Of a DNA stretch of 42,768 bases, positions 26,718 to 35,704 are shown piece by piece. The stretch spans positions 1 through 42,768 of the forward strand of contig QHRD01000010.1 in the NCBI GenBank assembly GCA_003220005.1, in the 5' to 3' direction. The notes below the pieces were generated by a model that worked only from the letters and a program-made list of their open reading frames with translations, made no database searches and was not told where the DNA came from. Within the stretch, counting starts at the first letter, position 1; each line of letters opens with the position of its first letter. This DNA comes from Verrucomicrobiota bacterium. Its GTDB lineage: Bacteria; Verrucomicrobiota; Verrucomicrobiia; Chthoniobacterales; UBA10450. The position numbers were made by a program, and so were the translations under genes.

Positions 26718-27859
26718 TGTCTCGATTTCTACAGGCAATGTTTGCCATCTCACTTTTCGCTGTGAATCTCGGCGCGCAATCGCCGGCGCAATCGTCGCCT
26801 TCACCAGCGCCATCAGGAAAGATGCCGCCAACGCAGTCGAAATCGCCTGCAGCGCCAGCGGCTTCGCCGTCGGCCACGCCGACTACGGAAGATTTGGTCA
26901 ATTCGTTAGGTCCAGCCGATCTACAGGCGGTCATCACGCTGCTGAAAAGTAATTTCACGGATCCAGACGCAATCACCGACACGGAGCTGAATCGGGCAAC
27001 CGTCGAAGGACTGCTCGTGCGGCTGCCGCGCGGCGTAATGCTTTTGCCCGGCAAGGAAAACCCATCGCCCGGACCGCCAAGCGCTTTTTACAGCGAGGTC
27101 ATCGCAGGAAGTATCGGGTACCTGCGTCTTGGGTCGTTGAACAGCACGAATCTTCAAGCCTTTGACAAAACTCTCAGCAATTTCACCGGCAAAAAGATGA
27201 ACGCGCTTATCGTCGATCTTCGTGCCAGTCAGGCAACGGATGATTTGCCGTTGGCTGTGGAATTTGCGAAGCGCTTTTGCCCGAAAGGGAAAGCGATTTT
27301 AACTTTGCGCAAGCCAGCTGGACGTCAGGATCGCGTATTTAATTCTGATCGTGATCCGGTATTTCGCGGCCTGGTGATGGTGCTGGCCGATGGCGATACA
27401 GCCGGCGCGGCCGAAGCAATCGGCGCTGCACTGCGTTTTTACGACAAGGCGCTGGTCATGGGACAACCGACCGCGGGTCGCGCGGCGGAATACTCAGATT
27501 TACCATTGCCGAATGGCAAACTTCTGCGTCTTGCCGTGGCTGAAATGATTTCGCCTGATGGGCGTTCATTATTTCCGGAGGGAATAAAGCCGGACTTGCC
27601 TGTCGAAATGTCGTTGGCTGAGAAGCGGCAGATTTTTCAACTGAGCGGCGAAAAGGGAATGAGCCCGTTTGTTTACGAAGCGGGCCGACCGCATATGAAC
27701 GAAGCAGCGCTCCTGGCCGGAACCAATCCCGAGGTGGAAGCAGCGGAAGCAGCGCAGCAACGCCGTGGACGCGCGCCCGAAAAGCAGGCGCCGCACGATC
27801 CAGTCTTGCAACGCGCGCTGGATGTGATCACCTCGCTGGAGGTTTATCAAAAAAGATAG
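26714..27859 (+). CDS. exported S41 (CTP)-like domain protein, probably catalytically inactive
   Basis: MNALIVDLRASQATDDLPLAVEFAKRF, VMVLADGDTAGAAEAIGAALRFYDKALVMGQPTAGRA, LPLPNGKLLRLAVAEMISPDGRSLFPEGIKPDLPV. Confidence 0.75.
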   Translation: MMSRFLQAMFAISLFAVNLGAQSPAQSSPSPAPSGKMPPTQSKSPAAPAASPSATPTTEDLVNSLGPADLQAVITLLKSNFTDPDAITDTELNRATVEGLLVRLPRGVMLLPGKENPSPGPPSAFYSEVIAGSIGYLRLGSLNSTNLQAFDKTLSNFTGKKMNALIVDLRASQATDDLPLAVEFAKRFCPKGKAILTLRKPAGRQDRVFNSDRDPVFRGLVMVLADGDTAGAAEAIGAALRFYDKALVMGQPTAGRAAEYSDLPLPNGKLLRLAVAEMISPDGRSLFPEGIKPDLPVEMSLAEKRQIFQLSGEKGMSPFVYEAGRPHMNEAALLAGTNPEVEAAEAAQQRRGRAPEKQAPHDPVLQRALDVITSLEVYQKR

Positions 27860-27885
27860 GCTCGGGTTCGTTCATCTGAGTTGAC

Positions 27886-27913
27886 GAGATCCCTCGACTT
27901 TGCTCAAAATGAC
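27886..27913. repeat. GTCAT/ATGAC dispersed element, half copy
   Basis: GAGATCCCTCGACTTTGCTCAAAATGAC resembles the right end of the copies at 10530 and 35590. Confidence 0.6.
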
Positions 27914-27919
27914 GGGGAC

Positions 27920-28624
27920 GTGACACCGCTTGAAGAACGCATCGGTTACAAATTCCGCAATTCGCTATTGCTGGCTGAAGCGCTTACACACCCAAGCCTC
28001 GGTCACGAGGCGCAACGTTATCATTTCGATTATCAGCGCCTGGAATTTTTGGGAGACGCCGTTCTCCAACTCGTAATTACCGAATATTTGTTTCAACATT
28101 TTCGAATCGAAGCCGAAGGACAACTGACCAAATTGCGTTCGCGGCTGGTGTCTCGCGAAGCATTGAGGATGCATGCCGCCGCGCTCGGCCTCGGGCATTA
28201 CATTTTGATGGGACGCGGCGAAGAAGCCAGCGGTGGCCGGGAACGAACATCCACATTGGCTGATGCATTCGAAGCGCTAATCGGCGCGCTTTATCTCGAC
28301 GGCGGCCTCGAGGTGGCCAAGAATTTCATCTTGGCGCAGACCAGTGCTGATCTTGAGGAGCTTGCGGAAAAGCCGGTGGACATTAATCCCAAAGGCGATC
28401 TTCAGGAGTTGTTGCAAAGCATATCACCGCACAGTCCGGGATATGAGTTGGTCTCGCAGACTGGGCCGGAACATGAAAAGACGTTTGTCTCGCAGGTTGT
28501 CTGGGAGGGAATTGTTCTTGGCCAGGGCACTGGCCGCAGCAAAAAACAGGCAGAGACCGCGGCTGCCCTCGAAGCGCTGAAATTGAAACTCTGGGAAAAA
28601 GAACGCGAAAGAGAAAGCGCCTGA
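27920..28624 (+). CDS. rnc: ribonuclease III
   Basis: LEERIGYKFRNSLLLAEALTHPS, YQRLEFLGDAVLQLVI, LADAFEALIGALYLDGG, C-terminal dsRBD; GTG 27920 preferred (27881 start would translate a repeat). Confidence 0.95.
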   Translation: MTPLEERIGYKFRNSLLLAEALTHPSLGHEAQRYHFDYQRLEFLGDAVLQLVITEYLFQHFRIEAEGQLTKLRSRLVSREALRMHAAALGLGHYILMGRGEEASGGRERTSTLADAFEALIGALYLDGGLEVAKNFILAQTSADLEELAEKPVDINPKGDLQELLQSISPHSPGYELVSQTGPEHEKTFVSQVVWEGIVLGQGTGRSKKQAETAAALEALKLKLWEKERERESA

Positions 28625-28627
28625 GAT

Positions 28628-29569
28628 TCATGTAGCGGGGACGAACTGCGGAGCCGTCCGTGGTTCGGCCGTCGTTCGCGCCTCACCCATTCGAATGGAA
28701 TGCCTGAGCGCGTCGAGATTTTTGCCGGGAGGCAACGTCCACCGAAAGTGTTGCGAAATCGACTCAGTCACAAAATTCTTCGCCCGCGTAATCGCCTCTT
28801 CCAGCGACAGGCCGGACGCAATACCGGCGGTAATCGCCGCTGAATAGGTGCAACCAGTTCCGTGCGTTGCGACGCCGCGGACGAATGGCGCCGAGAACTC
28901 GATAACTTTTCCATCGATGAAAAGAAGATCGACGGCGTCCCTGCCTTGGAGATGACCCCCTTTGAGAAGGATTGCGGTTCCAAATTTTTTCTCCAGCTCG
29001 TTCCCGGCACGATGCATCGCTTGCCGATCTTTGATTTCCGTTCCGAGCAACCGCTCTGCTTCATTGAGATTTGGCGTAATCAAGCTGGCGAGCGGAAATA
29101 ACTTCTTCTCGTAAGCGTAGAGGGCCGCTGGTCCAAGAAGCATATCACCGCTCGTGGCGACAATGACCGGATCGATCACAATTGGAATGCGTTGCGCAGA
29201 CCTTCGGCCTTTGCCCCTTATCGCCTTCGCCACAGCAAAAATGATTTCCGCGGAGCACAGCAGGCCCGTCTTGATCGCGTCGATCGGGAAATTTCTAACC
29301 AGCACTTCGATTTGCTCGCCAATAATTTCCGCGCTCACCGGCTCAATCCCCGAAACTTTTCCTGGAATTTCCGCCACAACGCAGGTGACGGCGGTCAACC
29401 CATAAACATCGAGAGCGAAAAACGTCTTCAGGTCGGCCTGAATGCCAGCGCCAGCGCTGCTGTCCGAGCCTGCGATGGTTAGCGCGACAGGCGACGTTCG
29501 AAATTGGCCCTGGGTGTTCTTCTTTGAAACGGCACGCCTCCGGCGCGCCCGGCGGTCGCGCCCTACCAT
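28628..29569 (-). CDS. thiD: hydroxymethylpyrimidine/phosphomethylpyrimidine kinase
   Basis: ALTIAGSDSSAGAGIQADLKTF, DPVIVATSGDMLL, ITPNLNEAERLLG, GTGCTYSAAITAGIASG; N-terminal MVGRDRRARR is repeat-derived, start uncertain. Confidence 0.93.
   Translation of the reverse strand: MVGRDRRARRRRAVSKKNTQGQFRTSPVALTIAGSDSSAGAGIQADLKTFFALDVYGLTAVTCVVAEIPGKVSGIEPVSAEIIGEQIEVLVRNFPIDAIKTGLLCSAEIIFAVAKAIRGKGRRSAQRIPIVIDPVIVATSGDMLLGPAALYAYEKKLFPLASLITPNLNEAERLLGTEIKDRQAMHRAGNELEKKFGTAILLKGGHLQGRDAVDLLFIDGKVIEFSAPFVRGVATHGTGCTYSAAITAGIASGLSLEEAITRAKNFVTESISQHFRWTLPPGKNLDALRHSIRMGEARTTAEPRTAPQFVPAT
29541..29568. repeat. 28-bp repeat CGGCGCGCCCGGCGGTCGCGCCCTACCA, copy 1
   Basis: identical to 38633-38660. 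Confidence 0.9.
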
Positions 29570-29809
29570 TTACGCGCCGTTCCCGTCGTTGCCGATTGCT
29601 TCGACCGGACAGCCTTCCATCGCTTCTTTGCAGAGTCCTTCTTCGTCAGGCGTCTCTGGCTGTTTATAGACGTAGGAATGGCCGCCGTCATCGTTTCGCT
29701 TGAAATTGCCGGGTGCCGTTTCGCGACACAAATCGCAGTCGATGCATTGATCATCTACATAAAACTTGCCGGATACGTTCTCGGCGTATTTGTTTGCGGC
29801 ATCGGCCAT
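29570..29809 (-). CDS. ferredoxin, single 4Fe-4S type
   Basis: YVDDQCIDCDLCRETAPGNF ... CKEAMEGCPVEAIG. Confidence 0.9.
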   Translation of the reverse strand: MADAANKYAENVSGKFYVDDQCIDCDLCRETAPGNFKRNDDGGHSYVYKQPETPDEEGLCKEAMEGCPVEAIGNDGNGA

Positions 29810-30054
29810 GATCTTTTCCCGTAAAAAGTGAAGTGGAACGTTAGAAGGAAACGCTCGCTACGCAATCAATTTGGCCGCTGAGGAGCTTGCGCGCAACCCT
29901 CACGCCCAGTTGCCGCGTTAAGTCGCCTGCTCGCGAATCCGTTCGGAGTTGAAACCTCGCAGCCGAAAGCCCACTATCACTCGATTCTTGGTAGTCTTAA
30001 CCAATCTGCTGATTCCGCGATTTAAAGGTTCAATGCCCCACCTATCCCTGCCTG

Positions 30055-30297
30055 ATGAAAAAAGAAGCTGCTAAAAGTCTCCGGGTTTTCGCCATTGAAC
30101 TGGCCGTGTATTCGGTTCTGGTCATTTGCTATTTCTTCTTGGTTCTTAATCTCTTGGGGAACTGGCTGTATCGGCTCGAAGCGCAACATCGCTATACTTA
30201 TGCCGGCGTCGCCATTCTGCTCATCGCCGGCCAGGCCGTTGTCCTGGACACGGTGACGACGCTTTTGTTTCGCCTCCTCCGGGGCCGCTGGAAATAA
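30055..30297 (+). CDS. hypothetical small membrane protein
   Basis: ORF 80 aa, two TM helices, next to TauE-like gene. Confidence 0.6.
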   Translation: MKKEAAKSLRVFAIELAVYSVLVICYFFLVLNLLGNWLYRLEAQHRYTYAGVAILLIAGQAVVLDTVTTLLFRLLRGRWK

Positions 30298-30300
30298 CTA

Positions 30301-31224
30301 ATGTTTTTCCCAATCTCCCACGCGCACATCAACCCGATTTATCTCGCGGTTGTCGGATTTGTCATTGGCATCCTGGGCGGATTCTTTGGCGTCGGCGGAA
30401 GTTTCATTGCCGGCCCGGCGCTGCGCTTGATGGGAGTGGATTGGAATTACGCGGTTGGAACGGACCTGGCGCATATCGTTGGCAAATCGATAGTAGCGGC
30501 AAAGCAGCACCGCGCGCTGGGCAATGTCGATCTCAAACTGGGATTCATCATGGCATTTGGAACGATTGCCGGCGCCGAATGTGGCGCGCAGTTGATTCAG
30601 GCGCTAAAGCGCGCCGGCAACGTGAACATAGTAGTCAGCTATGTCGCGATCGTCGTCTATTTTGGCATCGCCGTATTCATGCTCTGGGAGAGCCGAAAAA
30701 CGCTGCGATCGGTCAGAGGCCGATCACAGCGCGGGCTGGTCAAAGGTGCAAAGTCAAAAAAAGACCACTCCGCATTCAGCCCTGTCACGCGGAATATTCA
30801 ACGGCTGAAAATTTGGCCGATGATCACACTGCCCACCTCAGGCATACGAATTTCGTTCTGGACCATTCTTGTGGTCGCCTTTGTTGGGGGCGTCTTCAGC
30901 GGTTTTCTTGGGGGCGGCGCAGGTTACATCCGTATGCCTTCGATGGTTTACGTGCTGGGAATACCCACCCATCTCGCAGTGGGAACAGATCTTTTCGAGA
31001 TCGTCATTTCCGCCAGTTATGGAACGATTAGCCACGCGATCAAAGGCAACGTGGATATTCTGATCGCGCTTGTAATGCACACAGGCGCGGCTATTGGCGC
31101 GCAAATTGGCGCAGTCGCGACACAATATTTTGCCGGCCCGAAAATCCGTCTTGCGTTTGTCCCCCTGCCATTGATCGGCGCGGCCATCGTGATTTACACG
31201 CTCTTGACCGGCCACAAACTTTAG
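30301..31224 (+). CDS. TauE/SafE-family membrane transporter
   Basis: GFVIGILGGFFGVGGSFIAGPALRLMGV and second half GGVFSGFLGGGAGYIRMPSMVYVLGIPTHLAVGTDL. Confidence 0.92.
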   Translation: MFFPISHAHINPIYLAVVGFVIGILGGFFGVGGSFIAGPALRLMGVDWNYAVGTDLAHIVGKSIVAAKQHRALGNVDLKLGFIMAFGTIAGAECGAQLIQALKRAGNVNIVVSYVAIVVYFGIAVFMLWESRKTLRSVRGRSQRGLVKGAKSKKDHSAFSPVTRNIQRLKIWPMITLPTSGIRISFWTILVVAFVGGVFSGFLGGGAGYIRMPSMVYVLGIPTHLAVGTDLFEIVISASYGTISHAIKGNVDILIALVMHTGAAIGAQIGAVATQYFAGPKIRLAFVPLPLIGAAIVIYTLLTGHKL

Positions 31225-31226
31225 CA

Positions 31227-32105
31227 ATGAAAATTTTAATTTGCAGCGATGGAACGGCATCGGCTGAGCGGGCTATCCACCTTGCAGGGTTATTGGCCGG
31301 TCCACTCAAGGCCCAGACCACGCTGCTTGGAGTTGCGGAAACATCGCAGAACGAAGGTCCCCTGCGGGAAACCCTTCAAGAGCAGGCGCACTCCCTCCAG
31401 GGACGCGGCGTATCGGTGGATATCATCGTGCAATCTGGCGAGCCGGTGCGTCAGATTACCGACCAAACCTCAAAAGCCGAGTATGATTTGGTCGTCATTG
31501 GTGCGCGCTGGACTGGAGCGACCGGGCATTACTGGCGCTCAGTAAAGACTTACGAAGTAATCAAATCTATCCAACCTCCGGTGCTGGTAGCCATTGGCGA
31601 ATCCAAAGAATTGACGCGTTTCCTAATTTGCACAGGCGGAAAAGAATTCATCGAGCAAGCCGTGCAATTCACCGGCAGGCTGGCCGCCGCCTTGAACGCT
31701 TCCATCACATTACTGCATGTAATGGCTGAGCCGCCCGCCATGTACGCCGACCTGGTCCGCATGGAAGAGAATGTCCATCAACTACTCGAATCGAAATCAG
31801 AGCTCGGAACAAATCTGCGCCGGCAAAGAAGAGAACTCGAACGCCTTGGTGTCTCCGCTGAAGTGCGGCTTCGGCACGGGATTGTGATCGATCAAGTTTT
31901 CGACGAAGTGCGCGAGGGCAATTACGATTTGATTGTGACCGGAACATCACAAGCGCGTGGACTGCTTCGCCACTACATCATGGGTGATTTGACTCGCAGT
32001 ATCTTGAATCGCGCCAGTGTGCCAGTGCTCGTCGCGCGCGCCGGCCGGGCCAAACCCGGTCGGACTATCTGGAAAGCATTCAAGGGATTATTCGGCGAAC
32101 GGTAA
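31227..32105 (+). CDS. tandem universal stress protein (UspA) domains
   Basis: two USP repeats: KILICSDGTASAERAIHLAG and FLICTGGKEFIEQAVQFTGRLA ... LIVTGTSQARGLLRHYIMGDLTRSILNRASVPVLVAR. Confidence 0.88.
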   Translation: MKILICSDGTASAERAIHLAGLLAGPLKAQTTLLGVAETSQNEGPLRETLQEQAHSLQGRGVSVDIIVQSGEPVRQITDQTSKAEYDLVVIGARWTGATGHYWRSVKTYEVIKSIQPPVLVAIGESKELTRFLICTGGKEFIEQAVQFTGRLAAALNASITLLHVMAEPPAMYADLVRMEENVHQLLESKSELGTNLRRQRRELERLGVSAEVRLRHGIVIDQVFDEVREGNYDLIVTGTSQARGLLRHYIMGDLTRSILNRASVPVLVARAGRAKPGRTIWKAFKGLFGER

Positions 32106-32153
32106 CACGCGCTCTGGGTCGCTGAAAACTCCAGAACGCCGTTAACTCCCTCG

Positions 32154-33080
32154 ATGGAAGCACCTGAGCAACCAACTCTGCGCAGCTCACGGGTGCGGCG
32201 CTGGCTCGGGCATCTTTTTCGCGAATGGACGATTGAAAGCTGGCGACCGATTGCTCCAGCTTTTGCCAAACCCGAGCCTTCAAAGTGGAACGATGCGCAG
32301 GTCACACTCGCCTGGCTTGGTCACGCGACAGTGCTTATCAACTTTTTCGGCATCAAAATTCTCACCGACCCAGCGCTCTTCCCGCGCATCGGAATTCGCC
32401 TGCCGGGATTCACCATCGGTCCGAAACGATTGACCGCGCCCGCGCTCGAGTTTCGTGAGCTGCCAAGGATCGATCTTGTCCTGCTTTCGCATGCGCACTT
32501 TGACCATTTCGATCTGCGAACGCTCCGTTGTTTTGACGAAAACACGAGTGTGATCAGTGCTCGTGCTACGAGCGATTTATTAAGACGAACGCGGTTCCGT
32601 GACGTCACTGAGCTCGATTGGGGCGAAGCGAAGATTTTCACGACTGCTGCCGGCAAGATCGATATTAGCGCCTTTCCTGTGAAACACTGGGGCGCACGCA
32701 AGCGGCATGACGACTATCGCGGCTACAATGGTTATCTGCTCGAGTCCCGCGGAGGCGGGAGGCGGCGGATCATTTTCGCCGGCGATACCGCATTGACAGA
32801 CAGCTTCGCCGAACTGCGGCGATACGGAGCAATCGATGTCGCGATCATGTCGATTGGCGCTTACAACCCTTGGATACGCTCACATTGCACGCCCGAGCAG
32901 GCAATCGAAATGGCAAGCGCGGCAGGCGCGCGCTTCATCATGCCAGTTCATCACCAAACATTCCGGCTCAGCTTCGAGCCATTGCGAGAACCAATTGAAC
33001 GCTTCACCGCCGCGTTGAGCAAAACTCCCGAGCGAATTGCGCTGCGTGAAATCGGCGACACATTTGTCCTGGCGCTGTAG
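32154..33080 (+). CDS. metallo-beta-lactamase-fold hydrolase (UlaG/NAPE-PLD-like)
   Basis: WLGHATVLINFFGIKILTDPALFPR, LLSHAHFDHFD, FAGDTALTD, MPVHHQTF. Confidence 0.9.
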   Translation: MEAPEQPTLRSSRVRRWLGHLFREWTIESWRPIAPAFAKPEPSKWNDAQVTLAWLGHATVLINFFGIKILTDPALFPRIGIRLPGFTIGPKRLTAPALEFRELPRIDLVLLSHAHFDHFDLRTLRCFDENTSVISARATSDLLRRTRFRDVTELDWGEAKIFTTAAGKIDISAFPVKHWGARKRHDDYRGYNGYLLESRGGGRRRIIFAGDTALTDSFAELRRYGAIDVAIMSIGAYNPWIRSHCTPEQAIEMASAAGARFIMPVHHQTFRLSFEPLREPIERFTAALSKTPERIALREIGDTFVLAL

Positions 33081-33128
33081 CAGCGCTTGTGCCCAGCGCC
33101 GGTGGATGCAATGTTTTGCCCGCTCCGC

Positions 33129-33201
33129 GCCGACGTAGCTCAGCTGGTAGAGCAGCGGTTTCGTAAACCGCAGGTCACGGGTTCGAATCCCGTCGTCGGC
33201 T
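33129..33201 (+). tRNA. tRNA-Thr (CGT)
   Basis: acceptor GCCGACG/CGTCGGC, AGCTCAGCTGGTAGAGC D-arm, anticodon loop TTCGTAA, T-arm GGTTCGAATCC; no encoded CCA. Confidence 0.95.
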
Positions 33202-33212
33202 CAGCCTTCGCA

Positions 33213-34001
33213 ATGACCAATTTGTCCAGACCACCCCACTCCGTCTCGATCATCGTTCCTACTTTGAACGAAGAGGAAAATATCGTGCCGCTGGTTGCGC
33301 AAATCACTGCGTGCGCTGTTCCTTTTCGGGAAATTTTGTTCGTCGATGATCATTCGACCGATGCCACTCGCGAGGAGATCCGGGCTCTGGAGAAGAGTCA
33401 ACCAATTCGCCTAGTCGAACAAGACGGCGCAGGACTCGGATTAGCCAGCGCGATTATGTCTGGCGCCCGCGCCGCCCGAGGGGAAATTCTTCTGGTGATG
33501 GATGCAGACCTGAGTCATCCACCTGAGCAGATCAAAGATTTATAGGCGCCACTGTTCGCTGGCAGCGCCGACCTGGTGGTTGGAAGCCGGTATGTGAAAG
33601 GCGGGTCCACACCTGGCTGGCCGATGTGGCGCCGGATCATGTCCCGAGCGGGCGCTGGGCTGGCTTATCCGCTTACCGGTCTGCACGATTCGATGTGCGG
33701 GTTTTTCGCTATCGGCCGTTCTCGGCTCCTGGAGTTGGCGCCACACACCAGCGGTTTTAAAATTGTCTTCGAGACGATTGTGCGCGGCGGCGACACGCTG
33801 CGCGTACAGGAAATTCCCATTGCTTTTCGCGACCGCGCACGCGGGAAATCGAAAATGTCATTCAGCGTCGCGCTGCGATTTTTTCTCCGCTGGCTGCGCG
33901 CGATGTTTCAGTACGTCGCGCGCGGCGCACGTCCCAGTGGAAACGCTGCAAAACTCGCCCGCACAACGGAGGCCTTACATCAAGAGGCCCCAGGAAAGTA
34001 G
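33213..34001 (+). pseudogene. GT2 glycosyltransferase (dolichol-phosphate mannosyltransferase/DPM1-like) with in-frame TAG at 33543-33545
   Basis: SVSIIVPTLNEEENIVPLV ... FVDDHSTDATREEI ... LVMDADLSHPPEQIKDL * APLFAGSADLVVGSRYVKGGSTPGWPMWRRIMSR; same frame on both sides of the stop. Confidence 0.8.
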
Positions 34002-35060
34002 GGCTGACGCGTCGCGCCAAACGCGGCTGGAGCTGTCGCCCAGCACAACAACGATCACATCTTTGCCGGGGCGCGTGCCGCTTGCGATCAGACATTTGCC
34101 CGCAGCATCGGTGTAACCAGTCTTCATCCCGTTACAGTACGGTACTCGTCTGAGAAGTTTGTTCGTGTTTTCAAGTTCGCGCGTCCGGCCATTGGCATAC
34201 CGAAAGATAAGCTGCGGAAGGCAAACGATCGACCGAATCGTGGGATTTGCATAAGCTGCACGCGCAATAATCGAGAGGTCTCGCGCCGTGGAGTACTGTC
34301 CGGGTATCGGCAAACCATTCGGATTTACAAAGTGAGAGTGCACAGCACCGAGTTGCTGGGCGCGTCTGTTCATGACCTCCGCAAACGCTTCGATGCTGCC
34401 TGCATTGTCCCGCGCCAGACATCGCGCGACGTCGTTGGGGCTTTTCACCAGCAGTGCTCGCAGAAGATCGATCCGCTGATATGTGTCGCCCGCTTTGATG
34501 TTCAATTTCACCGGCTCAGCCAGCGTATCCACCGGTTGAACCGTCACCGTCCGGTCCAGAAAACCGCTCTCGGCCACAATGAGCGCTGTGAGCAACTTTT
34601 GCGTGCTGGCTGGGACTCTTGTTTGGTCTGCATTTTTTTCGTACAATGTTTTGCCGCTGTTGGCGTCCACCACGATCACCGAGACTGCGCTGGTTTTCGG
34701 TATTCCTTCGGGAGTGTACTCAGTCGGCGCGGGGATTGATTCTTCGGTTTCTTTCGCCTTAGCGCGTTTCCGGTGCGATGCGGCATGAGTTGATTTGGAC
34801 GCCTTTGTCTTATGAGTGGGAATGGACTCGCTATCGTCATCTTCTGCGTCCTTCGCTGTGACCGCTTTCGCTTTCCGAACCGGGCCGGAGATCCCGCTCG
34901 GCCGTACGGTCTGTGAGTCAGCAGCGTCCTGACTCCACGCGCTCAGTGCGAACACTGAGAGCAACCCCAAAAGGAAAAAGACTCGCTTGCCCCACATCAT
35001 GGAGGAAGAATTAGCGATAAAACTTTTAGCTGCGCAAGCGTCCCGACGCATATCCGACAA
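33975..35060 (-). CDS. D-alanyl-D-alanine carboxypeptidase (S11, PBP5-like)
   Basis: STQK (SxxK), VKSPNDVA (SxN), CNGMKTGYTDAAG (KTG). Confidence 0.9.
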   Translation of the reverse strand: MSDMRRDACAAKSFIANSSSMMWGKRVFFLLGLLSVFALSAWSQDAADSQTVRPSGISGPVRKAKAVTAKDAEDDDSESIPTHKTKASKSTHAASHRKRAKAKETEESIPAPTEYTPEGIPKTSAVSVIVVDANSGKTLYEKNADQTRVPASTQKLLTALIVAESGFLDRTVTVQPVDTLAEPVKLNIKAGDTYQRIDLLRALLVKSPNDVARCLARDNAGSIEAFAEVMNRRAQQLGAVHSHFVNPNGLPIPGQYSTARDLSIIARAAYANPTIRSIVCLPQLIFRYANGRTRELENTNKLLRRVPYCNGMKTGYTDAAGKCLIASGTRPGKDVIVVVLGDSSSRVWRDASALLSWGLLM

Positions 35061-35068
35061 CGCAGCGA

Positions 35069-35452
35069 CTACGATTTCGGCGCGCGGTCGATCAATTCGA
35101 TCTCGTATCCTTCCGGCGCATCGATAAAGGCAATTTTTCCTGTGCCACTCGAATGCGGTCCGTCGGAAAGCGGATAACCTTTTGCCGCCGCCTCTTTCGC
35201 GAACTTTTCAAGGTCGTCGACTTCAAACGCGAGATGGGTGAGATCGGGACCGACCATTACGGGCCCGCTCTCGTCAAATTTGCAAATCTCAACTTCCTCG
35301 TCGCTGCCGGGCGCTTTTAAAAATACGAGCTGCGACCCGCGGCCGGAGGTTTGACGGCGAACCTCTTTAAGTCCGAGAACATCCCTGTAGAAAGAAACGG
35401 TTTTCTCCAAGTCGTGCACGCGGTAACGCGTGTGCAGTAGTTTCTTAACCAT
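35069..35452 (-). CDS. glyoxalase I-like (lactoylglutathione lyase) protein
   Basis: LHTRYRVHDLEKTVSFYRDVLGLKEVRR ... HLAFEVDDLEKF ... FIDAPEGYEIELID. Confidence 0.9.
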   Translation of the reverse strand: MVKKLLHTRYRVHDLEKTVSFYRDVLGLKEVRRQTSGRGSQLVFLKAPGSDEEVEICKFDESGPVMVGPDLTHLAFEVDDLEKFAKEAAAKGYPLSDGPHSSGTGKIAFIDAPEGYEIELIDRAPKS

Positions 35453-35502
35453 GCCTTACGGTACCGAGTGCGGATATCGATTCAAACTCGCTCTCTGGAC
35501 AA

Positions 35503-35558
35503 AGCCGTTCAAACGGCTCTATTGCCGCGCGTCGCAGTGATCACTGGACCGGTGTCCA
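35503..35558. repeat. hairpin pair AGCCGTT-CA-AACGGCT and TGGAC-CGGT-GTCCA
   Basis: motif content resembles the 7240-7386 cluster, including the following GTTAATGAGA. Confidence 0.55.
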
Positions 35559-35589
35559 ATGTTAATGAGAGTCAGTAGACTCGCTTTTT

Positions 35590-35692
35590 GTCATGTCGAG
35601 CGAAGTTTCCCGCAGTTGCGGGATTACTGATGTTTGAGACATCCAGAGATTTCTCGACTTCGGTCGCCGCTGCGACCTGCGCTCGAAATGAC
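35590..35692. repeat. GTCAT...ATGAC dispersed element, long copy
   Basis: GTCATGTCGAGCGAAG ... TGCGCTCGAAATGAC immediately upstream of the ATP-grasp gene. Confidence 0.75.
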
Positions 35693-35704
35693 AGCGAAAA
35701 AGTT

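Noticed and set aside
33087-33212. ORF extension MCPAPVDAMFCPLRADVAQLVEQRFRKPQVTGSNPVVGSAF before the GT2 gene
   Set aside because: This stretch is the translated tRNA-Thr gene (DVAQLVEQRFRKPQVTGSNPV is a classic tRNA read-through artefact); GT2 start set to 33213.
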